The notes below the pieces were generated by a model. It did not search any database. It had not been told where the DNA came from and was given only the letters and a program-made list of their open reading frames with translations. A stretch of 64,000 nt of DNA from the NCBI RefSeq assembly GCF_945957355.1, contig NZ_CAMFKM010000006.1, positions 62,001 to 126,000 on the forward strand, read 5' to 3'. Position 1 is the stretch's first letter, and the number at the start of each line of letters is the position of its first letter. The position numbers and the translations under genes are program-made. Shown piece by piece: positions 45,644 to 53,834 of this stretch. Origin of the DNA: an uncultured Reyranella sp. (GTDB lineage: Bacteria; Pseudomonadota; Alphaproteobacteria; Reyranellales; Reyranellaceae).

Positions 45644-47131
45644 CTACGGCGTAAAGCGTTGCTCGGAATGTTCCCTGCGGCCGAACGCCTGCGCCCATCC
45701 CATGCCGAGCAGGGCTGCCGTCACGAAGCCGATGGCCGGCATCTGCAGGCTGAAATCGATGAGCGAATGGAGGATCGGAACGCTGGCGACCGCGAATGCC
45801 GCTGCCGGCAGGTAGCGATAGGCGATGCGGCGCGTCAGGGCGCCGCGCAGACAGATCGCCCAGGGCAATACCACCACGACCATCGCCGGGATTGCCACGA
45901 TCAGGCCGAGTTCGACCACCGTCTCGAGCGGTGTCGAGTGGGCGATGTCGTTGGGCTGCAGGCTGTTGGAGGGCTGCAGAAGCGCGAAGACGTCGCCGAA
46001 GCCGCCCAGACCCCAGCCCAGCCAGGGCGACATGGCAATCGCCTCGAAGGCGGCCGACCAGATCCGAAGACGCGATGAATCGTCGGCCGAGGCGGCAAAC
46101 TTGTAGAGCATCCCACTACCGGCAATGCTGCCGACAACGAGGAAGACCGCGAGCCCGACGAAGAAGATGCGACCGAGTTCCGGGCGCGATCGCCAGCGGC
46201 CTCGCATGAGAAGCAGGCCCAGGAAGAGCATTCCAGCCACCGACGCACCGAAGCCCGCGCGGGATGCCGACATCAGCATGCCCCCCAGCATCAGCAGCGA
46301 GAGGGCAAGCAGGACGACACGCGGGCCGGTGAACCACTCCACGAGGCGGACGTCGTCTCCTTCGTCGTAGCCGTACGGGACGTTGACCTTCCTGCGGTGA
46401 CCGCTGAAGACCAGCGCGAGGGCCGCGACGACGCACATGCCCATGTAGCAGGCGAACGAATTGCTGTTCACGAAGGTGCCGCCCATCAAACAGCGATCGC
46501 CCGGAGTGAGTTCGAACTGCTTGCGCAGGTAGCCGCCGAGGTAGCAGGAGTTCGTCGACATCTGCATCGCAATGCCGTAGCTCACGACCAGGACCCCGCT
46601 GGCCACGAGCGCAACGAGCAACCATCGCGCATTGTCGCGGTCGCGGCACAGGGCGCGCGCCATCATGAAGATGAGCGCGCAGGCCAGGCATTTCAGGAGC
46701 GAGTTGCGAGCGGCGTCGGCGGCAATCGCCGGGATGGGCGCATGGGCAGTGCCCAGGATCTCGGCGGCACGGGTGAACAGCCAGGCGTCGGCTGTGAGCG
46801 GCGTCCATATCGTCGTCTGCCACAGTGCGAATGCTGCAAAGGCAAGCCAGCAGCCGACCAGCACCAGCAACGGCAGACGTTCGAGCACGCCCACGGCATG
46901 CCCGCCGCGGCCGCCGAGCCCCAGCGAAACCGGAACCGCGATGATGCCGAGCATCACGCAGAGCGGAGCCCATGCCCAGTCCCGATTTGCCCCCATCGGC
47001 AAGGCGGCCAGCACGACCACGGCGAAGAAGATGAAGACCACGGTCTTGTCGATGGCGCGCCGGACGAACCACTGCCAGTCGCGAAGCACGACCACACCCG
47101 GCTCGTGGCCCTTTTCAGTCCATTCCGTCAT
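45644..47131 (-). CDS. O-antigen polymerase/ligase family protein (Wzy/WaaL-like)
   Basis: A 495-residue integral membrane protein with about 11-12 hydrophobic helices and one long periplasmic loop near the middle. The fold signature is visible: GGTFVNSNSFACYMGMCVVA just before a helix, and LGWGLGGFGDVFALLQPSNS followed by DIAHSTPLETVVELGLIVA, the pattern of the Wzy_C region of polymerases and ligases. It could polymerise repeat units in the periplasm or attach the finished chain to a lipid acceptor. Its ATG overlaps the stop of the preceding gene (47128-47131), so the two are translated together. Confidence 0.85.
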   Translation of the reverse strand: MTEWTEKGHEPGVVVLRDWQWFVRRAIDKTVVFIFFAVVVLAALPMGANRDWAWAPLCVMLGIIAVPVSLGLGGRGGHAVGVLERLPLLVLVGCWLAFAAFALWQTTIWTPLTADAWLFTRAAEILGTAHAPIPAIAADAARNSLLKCLACALIFMMARALCRDRDNARWLLVALVASGVLVVSYGIAMQMSTNSCYLGGYLRKQFELTPGDRCLMGGTFVNSNSFACYMGMCVVAALALVFSGHRRKVNVPYGYDEGDDVRLVEWFTGPRVVLLALSLLMLGGMLMSASRAGFGASVAGMLFLGLLLMRGRWRSRPELGRIFFVGLAVFLVVGSIAGSGMLYKFAASADDSSRLRIWSAAFEAIAMSPWLGWGLGGFGDVFALLQPSNSLQPNDIAHSTPLETVVELGLIVAIPAMVVVVLPWAICLRGALTRRIAYRYLPAAAFAVASVPILHSLIDFSLQMPAIGFVTAALLGMGWAQAFGRREHSEQRFTP

Positions 47132-47871
47132 GACTTCTTTTTCCGGCGCTCCGTCAACAGACGCGTCAGCTCATCCTGGGCGCCCGCTTCGTTGCGCATG
47201 AAATAGCGGACGAACAACTCGTCGACCGGGCTGCGGATGGCGTCGGCGAACCACCCGCGATCAGGCGAAAGCTGCCAGGTCCGAGCGACATAGAGGGCGA
47301 CAGCCTCGCGCTGCGGAACCGTGAGCGCCTGCCAATTGTCGAGAATCAACCTCAACCGTGCCGGCCACAGGGGCAGCAGCATGGGTGCGGTGTCGATCGA
47401 CATCAGGAGCGGCGCGATTGAGCTCTGCGAGGGTCCATCAAGCGCCAGCCGGACGGACGCGAGACGCAGCCACTGTATGCCCTTGGCGGGATCGTGCCCC
47501 AAGCCCACCCGGAGGTCATGATCGGCGCGCCTCAGCCATTCGGCACGTTGCTGGGCAGTGGGCGCGAAATTGGGCGACAGCGCCGCGCCGGCCAGCAGTT
47601 CGGACCGCTGGAAGTAGCGGCCAGCCGTCGGGTCCAGATCGACGGCACGGTCGAGCTTGTCGATGGCGTTCAGCAAGGCGTCGAGGGACAGCCTGTAGTT
47701 GAGGCGGAGCGCCGTTGCCGCGCCGTCGGCCTGCTGCGCCTGCCACGCACTCTTCATCACCGGCCACGCGAACCAGACGAGGAGAAGCCCGCCAAGGCCC
47801 AGCAAGCCGCGCAACAGCCCATTGATCGAGACGCCCAGAAACCACCTCCCAATATCGTCAGGACGCGTCAT
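47128..47871 (-). CDS. Membrane-anchored protein of unknown function linked to the polymerase
   Basis: A 247-residue protein with a single N-terminal transmembrane helix (LLRGLLGLGGLLLVWFAWPV). A mainly helical, periplasmic-facing domain follows, with regular helix lengths (LSLDALLNAIDKLDRAVDLD, AEWLRRADHDLRVGLGHDPA) that could form tetratricopeptide-like repeats. It ends in a basic tail RRKKK. I do not recognise the family. The ATG at 47871 is used (AGGG nearby) because the three codons upstream add only MSAKRA. Its stop overlaps the start of the polymerase gene, so it may help chain-length control or complex assembly. Confidence 0.65.
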   Translation of the reverse strand: MTRPDDIGRWFLGVSINGLLRGLLGLGGLLLVWFAWPVMKSAWQAQQADGAATALRLNYRLSLDALLNAIDKLDRAVDLDPTAGRYFQRSELLAGAALSPNFAPTAQQRAEWLRRADHDLRVGLGHDPAKGIQWLRLASVRLALDGPSQSSIAPLLMSIDTAPMLLPLWPARLRLILDNWQALTVPQREAVALYVARTWQLSPDRGWFADAIRSPVDELFVRYFMRNEAGAQDELTRLLTERRKKKS

Positions 47872-47908
47872 GGCCCTTTTTGCACTCAACAGCTGTATTT
47901 CCGCATTG

Positions 47909-48925
47909 TCAAAGGGCTTGGGCGGGCGGCGCCTGGACGGCCGGAACGGCCGGCTCGGGGGGCAGAGCAGGCGGCGTCACTGGCGGGATCGTCGGAGCCT
48001 GCGAAGAGGCTGGTTCAGGCGCAACCGCCGGGTCGGCAACGGGCCGGGGGTCAAGTGTATGAACCTGCACGTCGACCGAGGCCTTGACGGTGACCTCGGA
48101 CGACCCGGTGAAGGTGCCCTTGATCGGCATGGCCTGCTCGGGGTCCCGGCCGACCGCCACGCGGATCAGTCGCTCGCTGCCGACGATCCCGTTGGTCGGA
48201 TCGAATTCCACCCAGCCGGCCCCTGGCAGGTAGACCTCCATCCAGGCATGCGGATAGGCATGCGTCGTCGCCTCGCCCGGCGCGGTGTCGAGCGCGGGAT
48301 CGTAGAGGTAGCCCGTGATGAACCGCGCCGCGAGGCCGAGCGAGCGGCAGCATTCGATCATCAGGAGCGCATAGTCGCGGCAGGTGCCGCCACCGCTCTC
48401 GAGCGTGACGGCAGGCACCTGCGTGCCGATCTCGAACCGCATCGCGTATTTCAGCTTCTGCTGAATACCCGTGCACAGGCGCTTCAGCAGCTCGAACGTA
48501 TCGTTCCCCGCCTCGCCTTCCATGAACTGCTTGGTCCAGGGCCCGACGATCGCGTTGGGGTCCGGATAGGCGCGCTCGATGTAGCGCGCGAGATCGGGCG
48601 CCTCTTCCGCCGCATAACTGAAGGGCAAGGTGCGGGCGAACTCCTCGATCGGCGGCAACTCCGGGGGCACCCCGAAATGCTCGAGCTGGATCGTGCTGAC
48701 CAGTTCGAGCACCTGCGTGGTGCCCTCGAACGAGGCGATGGCGATCGAATTGCCGAACGGATCGTGGATCCATCGCACCTGCGCGATGGGCTCGATCACC
48801 AATCCCGTGCGGAGAAGCCTCAGGTCGTGGCTGTCGCGCGGACGGAACATCAGCCGGTGGTCCCCCAGGGAGACCGGCTCGGAATACTCGTAACGAGTGC
48901 GGTGGACGATCTCGAGGGTGCGCAT
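47909..48925 (-). CDS. Transglutaminase-like protease-fold protein with Pro/Ala tail
   Basis: A 338-residue protein with an N-terminal beta-rich domain (LEIVHRTRYEYSEPVSLGDH, the Bact_transglu_N start) and a transglutaminase-like core. The catalytic Cys is in GGGTCRDYALLMIE and the catalytic His in AYPHAWMEVYLPGAGW; the Asp is probably in EFDPTNG. The last ~45 residues are Pro/Ala/Val-rich (PPVTPPALPPEPAVPAV) and likely disordered. No signal peptide is visible, so it should be cytoplasmic. These proteins are common in alphaproteobacteria, and the substrate is unknown. The ATG at 48925 fits the family start; 48946 is possible. Confidence 0.82.
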   Translation of the reverse strand: MRTLEIVHRTRYEYSEPVSLGDHRLMFRPRDSHDLRLLRTGLVIEPIAQVRWIHDPFGNSIAIASFEGTTQVLELVSTIQLEHFGVPPELPPIEEFARTLPFSYAAEEAPDLARYIERAYPDPNAIVGPWTKQFMEGEAGNDTFELLKRLCTGIQQKLKYAMRFEIGTQVPAVTLESGGGTCRDYALLMIECCRSLGLAARFITGYLYDPALDTAPGEATTHAYPHAWMEVYLPGAGWVEFDPTNGIVGSERLIRVAVGRDPEQAMPIKGTFTGSSEVTVKASVDVQVHTLDPRPVADPAVAPEPASSQAPTIPPVTPPALPPEPAVPAVQAPPAQAL

Positions 48926-49049
48926 GCGGGCCGGATAATGCCTCAAGGTTCCCGCGGATGCATCTGTGCTGAAGCCAATCGCTCCGCCTCACGATGAAGG
49001 GCCGCCACGACTGCCGGGAGGCGCGTCACGCTTGTGCCGCACCTCTTTG

Positions 49050-49847
49050 CTAAGCGAATGGGTACGGGCCCGGAAACACCCCTATCGGGATGAAATGCGT
49101 GACCAGTCCCGTGCCTTCCCGCCAGTGATGCAGCAGCATGGCCGGCGGCTCGATGTGCGAGGCCGGCTTGGCATCGGGCTGGAGCCGGAGCGCGATGGTC
49201 GTCGTCGTCGACGGCGCGGTGCACAGCATCGTGCCGCCGAACCGCAGCTGCATGACGCGGTGGACGTGGCCGCACAGGATGCGCTCGACCTGGCGGTGGC
49301 GCGCGATCACTTCGGCAAGCCGCTGTCCTTGGCGACAGGAATAGGGATCCATGTAGGGAATGCCAGTGTCGAATGGCGGCTGGTGCATCATCACGATCGT
49401 CGGTCGCGACGGTTCCGCCGCGAGCACGCGATCGAGCCACGCCGCCCCCTCCTCGCTCACCGCACCGTGGTGCAAACCGGGCAGGGTGACGTCGAGGGCC
49501 ACGATGCGCACGGGACCTCGATCGCCGACCACGTAATCGATGGGACCGCTCGCCGGCAGCCAGCATTGGCCGGCGAAAGCCGCCCTGAAGGCCTCGCGCT
49601 CATCGTGATTGCCCGGGATGGCCAGAACCGGGATTTGCAGCCCCGCCAGCAGCCGGGCCAGCATGGCGTATTCGTCGGCCCGGCCGTGATCCACCAGGTC
49701 GCCGCTCAGCAGCACGAGGGCGGGCCGGGGATCGAGTGCGTTCACGTGCGCGATGGCCGCCGCGAATTGCGCATTCGAATCGACCACGCCCTGATAGAGC
49801 TCTCCGTCCGGCCGGACGTGCGGATCGGAGAGGTGCGCGATCAGCAT
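49050..49847 (-). CDS. Calcineurin-like phosphodiesterase (CpdA/GpdQ type)
   Basis: A 265-residue cytoplasmic metallophosphoesterase. All metal-binding blocks are present: DPH in IAHLSDPHVRP, SGDLVDHG, PGNHDERE, MMHQPPF and CGHVHR. Size and motif spacing match bacterial class III cyclic-nucleotide or glycerophosphodiester phosphodiesterases. Which substrate it cleaves cannot be told from motifs. It is separated from the DUF2161 gene by zero bases (stop of that gene at 49848), suggesting a two-gene unit. Confidence 0.85.
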   Translation of the reverse strand: MLIAHLSDPHVRPDGELYQGVVDSNAQFAAAIAHVNALDPRPALVLLSGDLVDHGRADEYAMLARLLAGLQIPVLAIPGNHDEREAFRAAFAGQCWLPASGPIDYVVGDRGPVRIVALDVTLPGLHHGAVSEEGAAWLDRVLAAEPSRPTIVMMHQPPFDTGIPYMDPYSCRQGQRLAEVIARHRQVERILCGHVHRVMQLRFGGTMLCTAPSTTTTIALRLQPDAKPASHIEPPAMLLHHWREGTGLVTHFIPIGVFPGPYPFA

Positions 49848-50498
49848 TCAGGCCAGCTTGCGGTCGAACCGCTCCAGACCCTCGCGCCCCTTCGGCGTGA
49901 TCGCATAGACACCGCGCTCTACCCGCTCGAACCAGCCATAGACATCCTGTTGCAGGATCTGGGCCGCTTTGGGCGCGTCGCACGCCGCGCGCAGCGCCGC
50001 CACTTTCATCGGCCCGTTCGTCGCCAGCAACTCGGCGCAGCGCAGGGCCTCCTGGCGATAGGCCGTCATCAGCGGCGCCCGCATCGCTTGGCCGCCGACA
50101 TTGGGATCGCCCACCCGGCGCGCATGTTCGCCCAGCATGCGGCCCGCCTTTCGCCTGTTCTGGCGCGGCACATACGGAACCGGATCGAGCACCACGTCGG
50201 CCCTGTCCTTCGCGACCACGATGAAGCCCAGCCCAAGCCGCCGGCAAAGCTTCTTCACGTTTTTCATCTGCTTGGGCCACTGGCCCACCGCGAGATAGAC
50301 GAGATCGGTCAGCGCCAGCCGGTCGACGCCCTGCAGGACGAGTCCCAGTCCAAATGTGCGCTTCAGCTCGACCACGACCGGCGGCTCCTGGCCGCGCACC
50401 GCTACCACGTCACAGCCGCGCACCTCGCCCTTGACGACATAGCCCTGTCCTTCGAGCAGCGCCTTCACCGGCGCGTATAGGTCGCTCTCCAACGTCAT
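49848..50498 (-). CDS. DUF2161 family PD-(D/E)XK-type protein
   Basis: A 216-residue protein. The N-terminal half carries a restriction-like nuclease core: LYAPVKALLEGQGYVVKGEV, a D in GCDVVAV and ELK in VVVELKRTFG, the D-x-n-E-x-K pattern of PD-(D/E)XK enzymes. The C-terminal half is a winged-helix-like segment (LATNGPMKVAALRAACDAPK). DUF2161 members are widespread in alphaproteobacteria, with unknown cellular role. The ATG at 50498 is preferred to 50516. It is divergent from the amidase gene, with about 50 bp between them. Confidence 0.8.
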   Translation of the reverse strand: MTLESDLYAPVKALLEGQGYVVKGEVRGCDVVAVRGQEPPVVVELKRTFGLGLVLQGVDRLALTDLVYLAVGQWPKQMKNVKKLCRRLGLGFIVVAKDRADVVLDPVPYVPRQNRRKAGRMLGEHARRVGDPNVGGQAMRAPLMTAYRQEALRCAELLATNGPMKVAALRAACDAPKAAQILQQDVYGWFERVERGVYAITPKGREGLERFDRKLA

Positions 50499-50547
50499 GG
50501 CGGCGCACGCTATCATGCTAAGGAAGTGGGCAGATGAGGAAAAACAG

Positions 50548-51924
50548 ATGACCGAGTTGCTGGATCAGGGCGCCGCCGCCATTGCCGCCGCCGTGCGCAC
50601 AGGCAAGGTGAAGGCACGCGACGTGGCCGAGATGGCGATCGCCCGCGTCGAGGCGCGGAACGGGCAGCTCACCGCCATCGTCGACTTCGACCCCGCCGAG
50701 GCACGCGCCTCGGCCGACGCCGTCGATGCTAGACGCAGGCAGGGCTTCGACGGCGCCATCCTGGGGGTGCCTTACACGGTCAAGGACACGACATGGGTGC
50801 AGGGCCGCACCGTCACCAACGGTTCGCTCCTCTACAAGGACTTCAAGCCGCCCCGCGATGCCGTCGCCGTCGAGCGCCTGAAGGCCGCCGGCGGCATCTT
50901 CCTCGGCATGACCAACACGCCGGAGATGGCGGCCAAGGGCCACACGGAGAACAAGGTCTACGGACCCTCGCGCCATCCGATGAACCCTGCTCTGACGCCG
51001 GGAGGTTCTTCCGGCGGTGCGGCGTCGGCCCTTGCCGCCGGCTTCTCGCCGATCGCCCTCGGCACCGACGGCGGCGGCTCGGGCCGGCGGCCGGCATCGC
51101 ATTGCGGCGTCGTCGGCCTCAAGACCTCGGCCGGCGCTATCCCCTCGCCGTTCGGCTTCGGCGGGGCCTACGGTCCGCTCTACGGGGTGACGGCGCCCAT
51201 GGGCCGAACGGTTGCCGACGCGAAGGTCGCCTTCGAGGTGATGGCCGGTCCCGACCGGCGCGACCCGCATTCGGTGGCGCTGCTCGACGTACCGCCGCCC
51301 AGCAGCCCGCGCATCGCCGTGAGTCCGCGGCTCGGCCTCGGCGTCGCCGTCGATCCCGATGTCATGGCGGCTTTCGAGTCTGCCGTTGCGAAGCTGCGCG
51401 CCGCCGGCTGGCGCATCGAGGAGGCCGACGTCACCTGGCCCGAGGAGACGTCCGAAAGCGCTTTCGCAGCGGTGAACAGCTCGGCCTCCGCCCTTCTCTA
51501 CGGCAAGCAGCAGGCAGCCGACCACAACCTGTTTGGCGACAATGTCTCGGGCCTGATCGAGCGCGGCCGGTCCGTGCCAGGCACCGACGTCGTCGCCTCC
51601 TTCCGCTTCGCCGACGCCTGTGCTCGCGCGGTGGCGCAATTCTTCACCGAGTACGACTACCTGCTGACGCCGACCACCGCCTGCGTCTCATGGCCGGTCG
51701 AGCAGGTCTATCCGAAGATCATCGAGAACAGGGAGGTGGGCCCGCGCGGCCACGCCGCCTTCACGCCACTGTTCAACCTGGCGCTCGTACCGGGCATCTC
51801 GGTCCCCTGCGGCACCGGTCGTGACGGGTTGCCGGTTGGCCTGCAGATCGTCGCGCCGCGCCTGCACGACCGGCCGTTGCTGGCGATGGCACAGCGGGCC
51901 GAAATGGCGCTCGGCGTCGGCTGA
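50548..51924 (+). CDS. Amidase signature family hydrolase
   Basis: A 458-residue amidase. The Ser-cisSer-Lys triad is visible: Lys in GVPYTVKDTTWV, the cis-Ser in PGGSSGGAAS and the nucleophilic Ser in GTDGGGSGRRPAS. The glycine-rich signature is complete, so it should be active on an amide, although the substrate cannot be told. It lacks GatA-specific features, and no gatB/gatC neighbours are present. Start ATG 50548 has GAGGA upstream; the frame is open from 50497. Confidence 0.9.
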   Translation: MTELLDQGAAAIAAAVRTGKVKARDVAEMAIARVEARNGQLTAIVDFDPAEARASADAVDARRRQGFDGAILGVPYTVKDTTWVQGRTVTNGSLLYKDFKPPRDAVAVERLKAAGGIFLGMTNTPEMAAKGHTENKVYGPSRHPMNPALTPGGSSGGAASALAAGFSPIALGTDGGGSGRRPASHCGVVGLKTSAGAIPSPFGFGGAYGPLYGVTAPMGRTVADAKVAFEVMAGPDRRDPHSVALLDVPPPSSPRIAVSPRLGLGVAVDPDVMAAFESAVAKLRAAGWRIEEADVTWPEETSESAFAAVNSSASALLYGKQQAADHNLFGDNVSGLIERGRSVPGTDVVASFRFADACARAVAQFFTEYDYLLTPTTACVSWPVEQVYPKIIENREVGPRGHAAFTPLFNLALVPGISVPCGTGRDGLPVGLQIVAPRLHDRPLLAMAQRAEMALGVG

Positions 51925-51953
51925 CCGACCAGCAGCAACGTCTCCCACAAATC

Positions 51954-52214
51954 ATGCAGCTGACTGAGATCCTGATCGTCGCGGGCGCGGCCCTTGTCGT
52001 CGCCATTGCCATAAAGGTCTTTCGTGCACGCCAGGCGGCGCGCAACCGCGGGCCGGCCCACATCCACGAGGCGCTGATGAAGCGCGCCGAACTTCACACC
52101 GACCGCAGTCCGTTCCTGCGAAAGGTCGTGAGCGAATTCAAGGCCAACGGCCATATCTCCAATCGGCAAGCCGAAGCGGTAGAAAAGGCTCTGAAACGGC
52201 TCGAGGCCTCGTGA
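51954..52214 (+). CDS. Small single-helix membrane protein of unknown function
   Basis: An 86-residue protein with one N-terminal helix (ILIVAGAALVVAIAIKVF). A basic, helical cytoplasmic domain follows (IHEALMKRAELHTDRSPFLR, ending ISNRQAEAVEKALKRLEAS). I do not recognise the family. It lies 29 nt after the amidase on the same strand, with no terminator between, so the two may be co-transcribed. Confidence 0.6.
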   Translation: MQLTEILIVAGAALVVAIAIKVFRARQAARNRGPAHIHEALMKRAELHTDRSPFLRKVVSEFKANGHISNRQAEAVEKALKRLEAS

Positions 52215-52289
52215 GCGGGCCATTCGCATTGAACGCAACCGTCACCTGACCGATAGTCGCCGCGCATTGGGGAGCGCGGGACAGAACGC

Positions 52290-53345
52290 ATGACGCAACC
52301 GGGGAAGACGACGGCAGCCAACCTTCCGATCTGGAAGAAGGTTCTCTTCAGCCTGATCCTCCTGGTGGGTTTCCCCGTCGCCGCCATCCTGGCGATCGAG
52401 GGCGTGGGCTATGCGGTCATGCACTTCAAGTACGGCGTTCCCGGCAAGAGCTACGGCCTGTGGACCTACGACCCCGAACTCGGCGCGATCCATTCCCGCA
52501 ACGGCTACAATTCGAACTCGCAGACCAACAATTACGGCTTCCGCAACAAGGAGGACGTCTTCGAGCCCAAACCGCCGGGCTCGATCCGCGTCATCGCCTA
52601 CGGGGGCTCGACCACCTTCTGCTACAATCTCGAAACCGACCAGGCCTGGCCGATCCAACTGCAGGAGGAACTGCGCAAATACGCCGGACCGAAGTCCCAG
52701 GTCCTCAATGCCGGCGCCATCGTCTGGTCGATCGGGCAGGAAGTGGCCCGGGCGAAGCGCGACCTTCCGAAGCTCAAGCCCGACGTGGTCATCATCTATT
52801 CCGGCCTGAACGAGGAGGCCAATGCGGGCCACCTCCAGCAAGAGGGTATCAGCCTCAAGGAGGCGGTCGCCCAGGGCAAACACGGCCTGTTCGCGACGAA
52901 CCTCGACCAGTCGCGCTGGTTGAAGCGCAATTCATTGATCGTGCGCTACATCGAGTATCTGAACCTTTTTGCGCCCACTCCAAATCCCTCGCCGGTCCCG
53001 GAGTACCCGATCGTCCCGGAAATCCGGGAGAACTTCAACCGCACGCTTCGCGAATTCATCGAGCTGATCCGGCAGAACAATGCCAAGCCGCTGTACGTCA
53101 TCATGGGTGGCCTGCACGAAATCGGCCAGAACCGATTGCTCCTGCGCTATTCGCGCGAGGGCGCCGCCGTTGCGCGCGAGATGGGTGTGCCTGTGATCGA
53201 TTCCAACGACGTCGTGAGGGACTACAAAGGCAACAAGGCCGATCTGTTCGCTCCGACCGGCGCCCACTGGTCGGCGCTGGGCGCCGAATTGCTCGCCAAG
53301 TTCATCGATGAGCAGGCACTGAAAGCCATGGTCAAGCCGAACTGA
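52290..53345 (+). CDS. Membrane-anchored SGNH/GDSL-type hydrolase
   Basis: A 351-residue protein with one N-terminal helix (VLFSLILLVGFPVAAILAI). An extracytoplasmic SGNH domain follows: block I Ser in AYGGSTTFCYNLE, block III Asn in IYSGLNEEANAG and a block V His in TGAHWSALGAEL. It resembles SGNH enzymes that act as esterases or O-acetyl transferases or hydrolases on surface polymers. The GGST form of block I is typical of the AlgX/ExoP-related groups. No downstream gene on this strand is close. Function on a surface polysaccharide is plausible, but it lies outside the main locus. Confidence 0.8.
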   Translation: MTQPGKTTAANLPIWKKVLFSLILLVGFPVAAILAIEGVGYAVMHFKYGVPGKSYGLWTYDPELGAIHSRNGYNSNSQTNNYGFRNKEDVFEPKPPGSIRVIAYGGSTTFCYNLETDQAWPIQLQEELRKYAGPKSQVLNAGAIVWSIGQEVARAKRDLPKLKPDVVIIYSGLNEEANAGHLQQEGISLKEAVAQGKHGLFATNLDQSRWLKRNSLIVRYIEYLNLFAPTPNPSPVPEYPIVPEIRENFNRTLREFIELIRQNNAKPLYVIMGGLHEIGQNRLLLRYSREGAAVAREMGVPVIDSNDVVRDYKGNKADLFAPTGAHWSALGAELLAKFIDEQALKAMVKPN

Positions 53346-53355
53346 CTCGGCCCGC

Positions 53356-53751
53356 TCACCAGGTGATGTGCACGCTGTCGGCGGACCTCACGTGGGGACC
53401 GTGATAGACCGCTTCGACATTGTTGCCGTCCGGATCCAAAGCAAAGGCCGCATAGTAGCCGGGATGGTAGTCCCGCGGCCCCGGCGCTCCGTTGTCCCGG
53501 CCGCCCGCCGCCAGCACTGCGGAGTGGAATCGATCGACCGTGGCGCGATCCCTGGCCTGGAGGGCGAAATGCACATGCGCGACAGCGGTGCCGACATCCA
53601 CCCATAGCTCGTCGGCGAAGAAGTGGTCCTTGCCGTCGACGAGCGGGATGCCGAGCGCTTCCATCGCCGCCTTGTAGAAGCGCCTGGACGCCTCGAGATC
53701 CTTGACCTTTAGATGCAGATGATCGATCAGGCGGCCGCGATTCGTCTCCAT
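53356..53751 (-). CDS. VOC (glyoxalase/bleomycin-resistance) family protein
   Basis: A 131-residue single vicinal-oxygen-chelate fold. LIDHLHLKVKDLEASRRFYK opens the first beta-alpha-beta-beta-beta unit. The second has HVHFALQARDRATVDRFHSA, then YYAAFALDPDGNNVEAVYHG with a Glu ligand. The His/Glu metal positions look present. Reaction unknown. The ATG at 53751 has GGAGGG just upstream; 53766 is an in-frame alternative. It converges on the SGNH hydrolase gene. Confidence 0.85.
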   Translation of the reverse strand: METNRGRLIDHLHLKVKDLEASRRFYKAAMEALGIPLVDGKDHFFADELWVDVGTAVAHVHFALQARDRATVDRFHSAVLAAGGRDNGAPGPRDYHPGYYAAFALDPDGNNVEAVYHGPHVRSADSVHITW

Positions 53752-53834
53752 GATTCCTCCCTCCATCGAATGGCTGGGAGGGAAACGCCCTTATTCAGTG
53801 GCCGTTGCGGCCGCGCCTGGATTAGGGTGGCACC

